In this document: positions 1-5,789 of the stretch, piece by piece
Layout: each line of letters opens with the position of its first letter
Numbering within the stretch: the first letter of the stretch is position 1
Source of the DNA: Marinosulfonomonas sp.
GTDB lineage: Bacteria; Pseudomonadota; Alphaproteobacteria; Rhodobacterales; Rhodobacteraceae
Direction: 5' to 3'
Assembly: GCA_015494385.1 (NCBI GenBank)
Contig: WGBJ01000522.1
Location: 1 to 5,789, forward strand
Length of the DNA stretch: 5,789 nucleotides
The notes under the pieces: generated by a model
The model's input: the letters and a program-made list of their open reading frames with translations, nothing else
Databases searched by the model: none
Told to the model about the DNA's origin: nothing
Translations under genes and position numbers: made by a program

Positions 1-1
1 G

Positions 2-761
2 ATTCAGGCCGCAATGATGGACGAAGATACCCTGACAGTCGGCTATCGCCACTGGCGCGGCGAGCCCCGTGGCAAGCGGCGCAAGGGGGGGGGTCGAAAA
101 CCTGGGGGATTGCATCGATTGCATGGCCTGCGTGAATGTTTGCCCGACCGGCATCGATATTCGCGATGGCCAGCAGCTGGAGTGTATCACCTGTGCGCTG
201 TGCATCGACGCCTGTGACGACGTGATGGAGAAAATCGGCAAACCGCGCGGGTTGATTGATTATCTGGCCTTGTCGGATGAAGAAGCCGAAACACATGGCG
301 CAACACCAAAACCGGTCTGGCGACATGTTTTCCGCCCCCGGACCATGATGTATATCGGGCTGTGGTCGCTGGTCGGCATTGGCCTGCTGGTGGCGCTGAT
401 CGTTCGGCCGGATATTGATATGACCGTTGCACCGGTACGAAACCCGATTTATGTTACGCTTTCGGATGGTACGATCCGCAACACCTATGATGTCCGGTTG
501 CGCAACAAACATGGCGACGACCGCAAGTTCGACATTTCGGTGAGTGGGGACCCCAGTCTCGCTATTTTGCTGGAAGGGCGTGAGGGCAATAGTGTTGTCG
601 TGCCGGCAAACGAAACCCTGTTGCAGCGCGTTTATGTAACGGCACCGGCCGGCAGCGAGCCTGCCAAATCGGATCGCACGGAAATTATCCTGTCTGTCGA
701 GGATAAGGTCGGCGAGGAACAGGTGCATACCAGCACCGTCTTTAACGGAAAGGCGCAATAA
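2..761 (+). CDS. ccoG: Cytochrome c oxidase accessory protein CcoG (FixG/RdxA), 3' part, interrupted by a frameshift at a G9 run
   Basis: C-terminal part of CcoG, an inner-membrane ferredoxin-like protein for cbb3 oxidase assembly; family members have been described as cupric reductases supplying Cu(I). The 5' end lies left of the window. Frame 2 from base 2 encodes the conserved stretch with DEDTLTVGYRHWRGEPRGK. The frame then breaks at the nine G at 85-93. The rest is read in frame 3: a CxxCxxCxxxCP cluster motif (Cys codons at 111, 120, 129, 141), the conserved GIDIRDGQQLECITC, and a second motif CxxCxxCxxxC (Cys codons at 183, 192, 201, 213). Together these suit two [4Fe-4S] clusters. A membrane segment follows (about 342-404), then a periplasmic Ig-like domain opening with RNPIYVTLSDG. 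As given, the upstream frame stops at 215-217 and would yield a product lacking both clusters. The GTG at 69 is a shadow start inside the coding sequence. The family call is firm; whether the gene is intact is not. Confidence 0.93.
85..93. repeat. Homopolymer run of nine G at the ccoG frame break
   Basis: Nine consecutive G sit exactly where CcoG homology passes from frame 2 (AAG GGG GGG GGT) to frame 3 (GGG GTC GAA AAC). Eight G would join the halves as Lys-Gly-Gly-Val-Glu, and eleven would give one more Gly. The location, a glycine-rich loop just before the first Fe-S motif, tolerates either length. The simplest reading is one extra G from sequencing or assembly; slippage-based expression is the less likely alternative. 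Confidence 0.9.
748..754 (+). promoter_or_regulatory. Ribosome binding site for ccoH inside the ccoG 3' end
   Basis: The purine-rich GGAAAGG ends 7 nt before the ATG at 762 and lies within the last codons of ccoG. It supports the start chosen for ccoH and suggests translational coupling, because the ccoG TAA directly abuts the ccoH ATG. Confidence 0.6.
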
Positions 762-1214
762 ATGGCACCATTTACCGGCCGCAAGGTTCTATTCGCGTTT
801 GTTGCCGCCTTCGGCCTGATCATCGGGGTGAACCTGTTTATGGCTTACTCGGCCCTAAGCACCTTTCCGGGCATGGATGTGAAAAACAGCTATGTGGCCA
901 GCCAGAACTTTGATGCCGAACGCGCCGCCCAAGAGGCGCTGGGATGGACGGTTTCGGTAACCTATGAGCCGGGTGAACTGGTGGTCGAGGTGGTGGATAA
1001 ATCTGACCGCCCGGCCGATGTGGCCCTGCTGAATGCCATCGTTGGCCGCCCCACCCATGTGCGGGACGACCAGACACCACAATTCCAGCAACGCGGCGGT
1101 AAATTCCGTGCGCCGCTGACGTTGGCACCGGGCAAATGGAACCTGCGCCTGAAGGCCACCGCGCTTGACGGCACCAAATTCCATCAGCGTCTGGATTTCG
1201 AGGTGGAAGGCTAA
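762..1214 (+). CDS. ccoH: Cytochrome cbb3 oxidase assembly protein CcoH (FixH)
   Basis: FixH/CcoH family, 150 aa, the usual length. It is a single-pass inner-membrane protein that in studied proteobacteria associates with the assembling cbb3 oxidase and is needed for its stable formation. The N terminus begins with a short Thr-Gly-Arg-Lys stretch, then one hydrophobic helix (about residues 8-28). A periplasmic domain follows, containing FPGMDVKNSYVASQNFD (35-51), GRPTH (95-99) and GKWNLRL (124-130), a pattern typical of this family in Rhodobacterales. The ATG follows the ccoG stop with no spacer, and ccoI starts 3 nt after the ccoH stop, so the genes are almost certainly co-transcribed. No metal-binding or catalytic residues are evident; the protein contains no cysteine. 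No truncation is seen. Confidence 0.94.
   Translation: MAPFTGRKVLFAFVAAFGLIIGVNLFMAYSALSTFPGMDVKNSYVASQNFDAERAAQEALGWTVSVTYEPGELVVEVVDKSDRPADVALLNAIVGRPTHVRDDQTPQFQQRGGKFRAPLTLAPGKWNLRLKATALDGTKFHQRLDFEVEG
1205..1210 (+). promoter_or_regulatory. Ribosome binding site for ccoI
   Basis: GGAAGG ends 7 nt before the ATG at 1218 and overlaps the last codons of ccoH. It supports the upstream start of ccoI, which keeps the N-terminal CPAC motif, over the internal ATG at residue 23. Confidence 0.6.
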
Positions 1215-1217
1215 GCC

Positions 1218-3395
1218 ATGTGCGCGCAAATCGCTGCCTGTCCTGCATGCTCGGTCGCCCCTTCGGCAGAAGAGCTGGCCAAGATGAACGAGGTGGTCGA
1301 GGCGCGGATCATGCTGTCCTTGCCCACAGTGCATTGCGCGGCCTGTATCACGGCGGTTGAACGCGAATTGGAACGTGCTGCGGGTGTGCATTCGGCACGG
1401 GTAAACCTGACCCTGAAACGCGTCAGCATCGAGGCCGATCCCGAGGTGACGGCAGATGATATGATCAGCTTGCTCGAAGGGATCGGATACGAGGCGCACG
1501 AACTGGACGCAGGCACATTACGGGCCACGGAAACCGACAAACGCGGGCGCGAATTGCTGATGCGGCTGGCGGTTTCGGGCTTTGCGATGATGAACGTGAT
1601 GCTGCTGTCGATCTCGGTCTGGGCCGGAGCCGAGGCTGCAACCCGCGATCTGTTCCACTGGATTTCCGCCATCATTGCCCTGCCGGCAATCGCCTTTTCC
1701 GCGCAGCCGTTTTTCCGCAGCGCCTGGTCGGTATTGAAGGTGCGCCGCCTGAATATGGATGTGCCGATTTCGCTGGCGATCCTTCTGGCTTGTGCCCTGT
1801 CGCTGTATGAAGTCACCCAAAGCGGTAAACACGCCTATTTCGATGCGGCCCTGTCGCTGACGTTTTTCCTGCTGGCGGGCCGTTATCTGGATCACCGCAC
1901 CCGCGCGATTGCCCGATCCGCCGCCGAAGAACTGGCCGCGCTGGAAGTGCCGCGCGCAGAACGGTTCGAGGGCGACGAACTGGTCACCGTGCCAATCGCC
2001 GAATTGGCCGTTGGCGATCTGGTGCGGGTCAAACCGGGCGGGCGGATGCCTGTGGACGGGGTGGTGACAGACGGTCAAAGCGAATTGGACCGCTCCTTGC
2101 TGACGGGCGAAACCGTGCCGGTTTACGCCGGACCCGATAGCGTGGTCAGCGCGGGCGAAGTCAACCTGACCGGCCCGCTGACCGTGCGCGTTACGGCGGC
2201 GGGCGAGGATACATCGCTGCACCGCATGGCCGATCTGGTGGCGATGGCCGAAAGCTCGAAAAACCGCTACACATCGCTGGCGGACAAGGCGGCGGGCATC
2301 TATGCGCCGGGGGTGCATTTGCTGTCGTTCTTTGCCTTTGTCGGCTGGATGGTTATATCCGGCGGGGACGTGCGCCTGTCGCTGAATATCGCCGTTGCGG
2401 TGCTGATCATCACCTGCCCCTGCGCCCTTGGCCTTGCGGTTCCGGCGGTGACAACGGCGGCGTCGGGACGGTTGTTTCGGCGCGGGATGTTGATCAAGGA
2501 TGCCACTGCGCTGGAGCGGCTGGCCGAAGTCGACACTGTGGTTTTCGACAAAACCGGCACCCTGACCGAAGGCGCGCCGGAACTGACCAATCTGGAGGAC
2601 TTCAAGTCGCGTGATCTGCAAGTGGCGCTGGCATTGGCGCAGGCTTCGTCGCATCCCTTGGCGGTGTCCCTTGCGGCGGCGGTCAGCGGGGCAGGGGTGG
2701 AACCCGCCGAATTGAATGACCTGCACGAGGTTCCGGGCTATGGGGTCGAGGGCACCTGGAACGGCGAAACCGTGCGTCTGGGACGCGCGGCGTGGGTCGG
2801 GGCCAAGGCAGGCGCGCAGACGGCGACCTATCTGCAGATTGGCACGGCAGACCCGCTGGAATTTACCTTTGCGGACCATTTGCGCGAAGGCGCGGACAAG
2901 GCTGTGGCGGCGTTGAAAGAGCAGGGCATGAAGCTGTTGCTGATTTCGGGCGACGCGCCGGTCGCGGTTGAAACATTGGCTAAACGGCTGGGGTTTGACG
3001 AATGGGTGGCCGAAGCCCTGCCCGAGGATAAAGCCAAGCGGATCAATGCCTTGTCCGAAAATGGCGCGCGGGTTTTGATGGTCGGTGACGGGCTGAACGA
3101 CACGGCGGCACTGGCGGCGGCACATGTGTCGATCTCGCCGGCGTCCGCACTGGATGCGGCGCGGGTGGCGTCCGATATTGTGCTGCTGGGCAGCGACATG
3201 TCCCCGCTGGCCGAGGCCACGGTGATCGCCCGCAAGGCAACCCGCCGGATAAAGGAAAATTTTGCCATCGCGGCGGGCTATAACGCGATTGCGGTGCCGA
3301 TTGCCCTGTTCGGGTTTGCCACCCCGTTGATGGCAGCCTTGGCGATGTCGGCATCATCGATTACAGTATCGCTAAACGCCCTGCGGCTGCGTTAG
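1218..3395 (+). CDS. ccoI: Cu(+)-translocating P1B-type ATPase CcoI (FixI), cbb3 oxidase assembly
   Basis: Inner-membrane ATPase of 725 aa that exports Cu(I) from the cytoplasm for the CuB site of cbb3 oxidase. In order: N-terminal CPAC (Cys8, Cys11); heavy-metal-associated domain about 30-97 with HCAAC (Cys40, Cys43); four membrane helices about 112-135, 145-165, 180-197 and 206-224; actuator domain with TGE (296-298); helices about 364-382 and 386-411, the latter with the transport motif CPC (400-402); phosphorylation motif DKTGT with Asp444; nucleotide-binding His479-Pro480; hinge GDGLND (623-628); and two final helices. Tyr688-Asn689 in helix 7 and MSASS (710-714) in helix 8 are the ligand signature of P1B-1 copper pumps. 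All key catalytic residues are present and the length is normal. The position in ccoGHIS distinguishes it from CopA-type detoxification pumps. The hinge continues as TAAL rather than the commoner APAL. Only 3 nt separate it from ccoH. Confidence 0.97.
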   Translation: MCAQIAACPACSVAPSAEELAKMNEVVEARIMLSLPTVHCAACITAVERELERAAGVHSARVNLTLKRVSIEADPEVTADDMISLLEGIGYEAHELDAGTLRATETDKRGRELLMRLAVSGFAMMNVMLLSISVWAGAEAATRDLFHWISAIIALPAIAFSAQPFFRSAWSVLKVRRLNMDVPISLAILLACALSLYEVTQSGKHAYFDAALSLTFFLLAGRYLDHRTRAIARSAAEELAALEVPRAERFEGDELVTVPIAELAVGDLVRVKPGGRMPVDGVVTDGQSELDRSLLTGETVPVYAGPDSVVSAGEVNLTGPLTVRVTAAGEDTSLHRMADLVAMAESSKNRYTSLADKAAGIYAPGVHLLSFFAFVGWMVISGGDVRLSLNIAVAVLIITCPCALGLAVPAVTTAASGRLFRRGMLIKDATALERLAEVDTVVFDKTGTLTEGAPELTNLEDFKSRDLQVALALAQASSHPLAVSLAAAVSGAGVEPAELNDLHEVPGYGVEGTWNGETVRLGRAAWVGAKAGAQTATYLQIGTADPLEFTFADHLREGADKAVAALKEQGMKLLLISGDAPVAVETLAKRLGFDEWVAEALPEDKAKRINALSENGARVLMVGDGLNDTAALAAAHVSISPASALDAARVASDIVLLGSDMSPLAEATVIARKATRRIKENFAIAAGYNAIAVPIALFGFATPLMAALAMSASSITVSLNALRLR

Positions 3396-3399
3396 GAGA
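3394..3399 (+). promoter_or_regulatory. Shine-Dalgarno site for ccoS
   Basis: AGGAGA overlaps the ccoI TAG stop and ends 6 nt before the ATG at 3406. It is the strongest ribosome binding site in the operon and confirms that the short ccoS reading frame is translated. Confidence 0.8.
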
Positions 3400-3405
3400 A
3401 CCAAC

Positions 3406-3564
3406 ATGGGAATTATTCTGTATCTGATCCCGATTTCGCTGTTTCTGGGCGGGCTGGGTCTGTTGGCCTTTTTCTGGACTTTGAAGTCGAAACAATATGA
3501 CGATCCGGATGGCGATGCCCACCGGATTCTAAGCGACGAATGGGATGATAAACCGCGCCCCTAA
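3406..3564 (+). CDS. ccoS: Cytochrome cbb3 oxidase maturation protein CcoS (FixS)
   Basis: A 52-aa protein, typical for CcoS. It starts MGIILYLIPI and has one membrane helix (about residues 3-24), then the family hallmark FWTLKSKQYDDPDGDAHRIL (residues 23-42), with the Gln-Tyr-Asp-Asp core and an acidic, charged tail ending in Lys-Pro-Arg-Pro. In Rhodobacter, CcoS is needed for a catalytically active oxidase, acting at insertion of the redox cofactors into CcoN rather than in subunit stability. A clear AGGAGA precedes the ATG, and the gene is 10 nt downstream of ccoI, in the canonical last position of ccoGHIS. Its TAA interlocks with the stop of the convergent FAH-family gene. Its length, below common ORF cut-offs, makes it easy to miss. 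Confidence 0.93.
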   Translation: MGIILYLIPISLFLGGLGLLAFFWTLKSKQYDDPDGDAHRILSDEWDDKPRP

Positions 3565-4250
3565 ACGTGGGTGCTGGTGACGCTGCCCAACCCTTCAATC
3601 GCGATTGTGCAACTTTGGCCACGGGCAATCGGGCCAACGCCGGCAGGCGTGCCGGTATAGACCAGATCGCCGGCGGCCAGCGTGACTAGCCCTGACAAAA
3701 AGGCGATCACATCGGCCACGGGCCAGATCATATCGGCAATATCCCCGTCCTGACGCAACTGCCCGTCCACATGTGCGGTGATGCGCCCTTTGGTCGGATG
3801 GCCAATGCTGGAAACGGGGTGCAGCGGGCCGCAAACGGCGGAATTGTCAAACCCCTTGGCCATGTCCCACGGGCGGCGCATTTCCTTGGCTTTGGCCTGT
3901 AGATCGCGGCGGGTCAGGTCGTTGCCAACGCCATAGCCCCAGATGTGGCTTGGGGCATCCGCCACGTTAATATCCGCCCCGCCCGTGCCAATTGCGACAA
4001 CCAGTTCGGCCTCGTGATGCAGGTTTTCGGTGTGCGGTGGGTAGGGCAGGGTTGCGCCATCATCCACCACCGCATCGGCGGGTTTGGTGAAAAAGAACGG
4101 CGGTTCGCGGTTCGGGTCATGGCCCATTTCGCGGGCATGTTCGGCATAATTGCGGCCAACGCAAAAGATACGGCGCACGGGAAAGCGCAGATCGCTGTTG
4201 GCGATTGCAACGCTTGGAGTTGCGGGGGCGGGCAGGGCGAATTCAACCAT
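3561..4250 (-). CDS. Fumarylacetoacetate hydrolase (FAH) family protein, single-domain FAHD1/YcgM/fumarylpyruvate hydrolase-like
   Basis: Cytoplasmic metal-dependent hydrolase or decarboxylase of the FAH superfamily, 229 aa, the size of the single-domain FAHD1/YcgM class rather than the two-domain eukaryotic FAH. Visible motifs are FCVGRNYAEHAREMG (29-43), PPFFFTKPADAVV (50-62), HHEAELVVAIG (78-88) supplying metal ligands Glu80 and Glu82, the GYGVGNDLTRRDLQ block with third ligand Asp111, Lys132 in AKGFD, and YTGTPAGVGP (198-207) near the C terminus. Family members act on acylpyruvates such as fumarylpyruvate, or on oxaloacetate; the substrate here cannot be read from sequence. I chose the ATG at 4250 because AGGTG sits 7 nt upstream and homology begins soon after. 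The alternative start at 4292 would overlap the carboxypeptidase gene and adds 14 unconvincing residues. The gene follows the carboxypeptidase by 13 nt, so co-transcription is likely though no functional link is obvious. No aromatic-degradation genes are adjacent. Confidence 0.9.
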   Translation of the reverse strand: MVEFALPAPATPSVAIANSDLRFPVRRIFCVGRNYAEHAREMGHDPNREPPFFFTKPADAVVDDGATLPYPPHTENLHHEAELVVAIGTGGADINVADAPSHIWGYGVGNDLTRRDLQAKAKEMRRPWDMAKGFDNSAVCGPLHPVSSIGHPTKGRITAHVDGQLRQDGDIADMIWPVADVIAFLSGLVTLAAGDLVYTGTPAGVGPIARGQSCTIAIEGLGSVTSTHV

Positions 4251-4257
4251 TGCCGGG

Positions 4258-4262
4258 CACCT
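4258..4262 (-). promoter_or_regulatory. Probable ribosome binding site setting the FAH-family start
   Basis: On the minus strand AGGTG lies 7 nt before the ATG at 4250, just past the TGA of the carboxypeptidase gene. This placement supports the 229-aa start over the longer in-frame ATG. Confidence 0.5.
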
Positions 4263-4263
4263 G

Positions 4264-5789
4264 TCAGGATGGTCCCATTGTCGAACAGGCAATATTGCGC
4301 GCTTGCAGGCGGCGACAGGCCAGTTCGGCGGTTTCGCGGGTCATGCCGACGAAATTGGCATCAAACCCGCCGCTGCGACGCACAACCTTGCGCAGGGAGC
4401 CGTCCAGTGTTGTCATTTCCTTGAGCGCGGTTTTCAGCAACACGCGTTCGGCCTGATATTGCGAATTATAGCGCCCGATATTGATCCCCCAAAGCCGTCC
4501 GCCGGATGTGGAAATACGGGTGACGACGACAGGTTCGGACTGAGCTGCCGACTGTGTCGCCAAAGCCGAGGCCAGAATAACCTTGGCCGGACGCGGCAAC
4601 GGGGCCGGGGTAACAACAGGGGCTGCAGCCGTTGCAGTGATCACCGGTTCTGCCGGAGCTTCTATTGCTTCGGCAATGACGGCTTCGGTCAGGATTGCTT
4701 CTGCCACTTCGGGCTTGGGGGCTGGTTTGGGTGGTTCGACAACAGCTTCGGCTACAACGGTTTGCTGTGCTTCGGTCAATGCGCTTTCGATGTCGCTTTT
4801 CATAGCCACAAGCAATTCTTCCGGCGGGGCAACGGTGGGGCGCTGTGGCGGGCGTATGCTTTTGCTGACGGCGGTGATCAGACGGATTGTTTTGCCGGCA
4901 GTGCCCGCCGGGTTTCTGCCTGTTGAAGGTGCGGAAGGCGTCGCTGGTGCGGATTTCCCGATGCCGCGGTTCCCCAGATAGGGGGGCAATGCCGGTTTGC
5001 GCACACGCACATTGGTCGGCGCACGGCGGAAACCCAGATCCAGCAATTCAGCCACTTTGGCGTTGCGGGTCGCGGTTGAGCGGCCACCGAAAACGGTTGC
5101 GATGATACGTTCATTGCCACGACGGGCCGAGGCCACAAGGTTAAAGCCAGCCGCGCGGGTATAACCGGTTTTGATGCCGTCGGCGCCGCGATAGGCGCCC
5201 AGCAGGCGGCGGTTGGTGTTATAGACCTGCTTGATCCCCGCATCGGTGGTGATGCGCGAGAACAGGTTGTAATATTCAGGATAGTCATAGAACACATGCC
5301 GCCCCAGCGTGGTCATGTCGCGGGCCGTGGACAGGTGACCCGCAGCGGTCAGCCCGTTCATGTTTTTAAAGGTTGTGCGGTTCATCCCCAGGGCCTTGGC
5401 GGTGCGGTTCATCCGGCGCGCAAAGGCGGCTTCGGAACCGGAAATTGCCTCGCCGATCGCAGTGGCGGCGTCATTGGCCGATTTTACGGCGGCGGCGCGG
5501 ATCAGGTAACGCAGTTTGATGCGCTGTCCGGCCCTCAGGCCCAGTTTGGAGGGCGGCATGGAAGCGGCATGTTTGGAAATGCGCACCTTGGTATCAAGCG
5601 AGATTTCACCATGCTCGATCGCCTCGAATGCGATATAGAGCGTCATCATTTTGGTGAGCGATGCCGGATGCAGGCGGGTATCGGCATTGCGCGAATGCAG
5701 CACCTCGCCGGTGCGGGCATCAACCACAAAGGCCGCATAGGGTGCTGCCATACCTGTGAGCGGTGCCAGCACCATCGCACACAGCATTA
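4264..5789 (-). CDS. D-alanyl-D-alanine carboxypeptidase (class A low-molecular-weight PBP, peptidase S11) with C-terminal SPOR domain; 5' end at or beyond the window edge
   Basis: Periplasmic enzyme that removes the terminal D-Ala from peptidoglycan stem peptides, limiting cross-linking. Numbering from the ATG at 5787 (507 aa): partial hydrophobic signal region ending near MAAP (13-16), then AAFVVDARTGEVL opening the peptidase domain. Active-site motifs are SLTK (Ser43 nucleophile, Lys46), SAN (103-105) and KTG (206-208). The catalytic domain ends near residue 255. A Pro/Ala/Glu-rich linker (about 265-425) with imperfect AEA repeats follows, then a SPOR domain (about 430-505, starting GGRLWGINIGRYNSQYQAE) expected to bind denuded glycan at division sites. 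The PBP5-type C-terminal domain and amphipathic anchor of E. coli DacA are not visible. The frame stays open to the right edge and the visible signal peptide lacks a basic N-region, so the true start is probably outside the window. All catalytic motifs are intact. The FAH-family gene lies 13 nt downstream. Confidence 0.94.
   Translation of the reverse strand, partial: MLCAMVLAPLTGMAAPYAAFVVDARTGEVLHSRNADTRLHPASLTKMMTLYIAFEAIEHGEISLDTKVRISKHAASMPPSKLGLRAGQRIKLRYLIRAAAVKSANDAATAIGEAISGSEAAFARRMNRTAKALGMNRTTFKNMNGLTAAGHLSTARDMTTLGRHVFYDYPEYYNLFSRITTDAGIKQVYNTNRRLLGAYRGADGIKTGYTRAAGFNLVASARRGNERIIATVFGGRSTATRNAKVAELLDLGFRRAPTNVRVRKPALPPYLGNRGIGKSAPATPSAPSTGRNPAGTAGKTIRLITAVSKSIRPPQRPTVAPPEELLVAMKSDIESALTEAQQTVVAEAVVEPPKPAPKPEVAEAILTEAVIAEAIEAPAEPVITATAAAPVVTPAPLPRPAKVILASALATQSAAQSEPVVVTRISTSGGRLWGINIGRYNSQYQAERVLLKTALKEMTTLDGSLRKVVRRSGGFDANFVGMTRETAELACRRLQARNIACSTMGPS
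4648..4752 (-). repeat. Low-complexity Ala/Glu/Val/Pro-rich repeats in the carboxypeptidase linker
   Basis: Within the linker, residues about 346-380 consist of degenerate units such as VAEA, IAEA and LTEA around a PPKPAPKP core. In DNA this shows as recurring GCTTCGG/GCTTCTG-like segments on the plus strand. It probably forms a flexible spacer between the catalytic and SPOR domains, and its length is likely to vary among relatives. Confidence 0.6.

Noticed and set aside
108..127. Direct repeat GATTGCAT at 109 and 118
   Set aside because: It is explained by the repeated Asp-Cys residues of the iron-sulfur motif (DCIDCM).
252..265. FNR/FixK-like sequence TTGATTGATTATCT
   Set aside because: Only the left half-site fits the TTGAT-N4-ATCAA consensus and it is inside ccoG. 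An oxygen-responsive promoter would be expected upstream of ccoN or ccoG, outside the window.
855..1816. Overlapping minus-strand open frames opposite ccoH and the ccoI 5' region
   Set aside because: Several frames are open at once, as expected in GC-rich coding DNA; none resembles a known family.
2491..2498. TTGATCAA palindrome within ccoI
   Set aside because: It lacks the 4-nt spacer of an FNR box and sits in conserved coding sequence (Met-Leu-Ile-Lys-Asp).
1518..3125. 535-aa open frame on the minus strand opposite ccoI
   Set aside because: It is a shadow of a GC-rich gene: composition is rich in Arg, Gln, His and Gly, with no recognisable domain, while the plus strand carries a fully motif-complete ATPase.
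3596..3607. Perfect 12-bp palindrome CAATCGCGATTG just downstream of ccoS
   Set aside because: It lies in the FAH-family coding sequence (Thr-Ile-Ala-Ile-Glu region), has no T-run after it and no second copy noticed; it is too short to call a terminator or operator.
4251..4292. Longer FAH-family start at 4292
   Set aside because: It adds 14 residues without family resemblance and overlaps the upstream gene; the ATG at 4250 has a well-placed AGGTG.
4150..4926. 258-aa open frame on the plus strand opposite the carboxypeptidase
   Set aside because: Its Gly/Cys/Phe-rich low-complexity stretch mirrors the Ala/Glu/Pro-rich linker coded on the other strand; no domain and no convincing ribosome binding site were seen.

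Overview
The window looks like part of a Rhodobacterales (Roseobacter-type) alphaproteobacterial chromosome. It is GC-rich and very tightly packed, and the cytochrome oxidase assembly proteins have sequence features I associate with that group. The taxonomic placement is inference from protein resemblance; no rRNA or marker gene is present.

Positions 1-3564 (+ strand) hold the ccoGHIS (fixGHIS) cluster, which matures the high-affinity cbb3-type cytochrome c oxidase. The layout is: the 3' part of ccoG (cupric reductase/iron-sulfur protein, entering from the left edge), ccoH directly abutting it, ccoI (P1B-type copper ATPase) 3 nt later, and the small ccoS 10 nt after that. CcoG reduces copper, CcoI moves Cu(I) across the inner membrane, CcoH stabilises the assembling complex, and CcoS is needed for cofactor insertion into CcoN. 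The structural ccoNOPQ genes would be expected just upstream, outside the window.

Positions 3561-5789 (- strand) hold a convergent pair: a D-alanyl-D-alanine carboxypeptidase with a C-terminal SPOR domain (its 5' end is at or beyond the right edge), then, 13 nt downstream, a fumarylacetoacetate hydrolase (FAH)-family enzyme. The FAH gene's stop codon interlocks with the ccoS stop codon.

The one real anomaly is a reading-frame break in ccoG at a run of nine G (85-93). The two halves of an otherwise normal CcoG lie in different frames on either side of it. A homopolymer sequencing error is the simplest explanation, but a true mutation, phase-variable tract or slippage site cannot be excluded from sequence alone. 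Otherwise the window is ordinary: I found no mobile element, CRISPR array, tRNA or rRNA, no convincing terminator, and no noncoding stretch longer than about 13 nt. I see no new biological system here.
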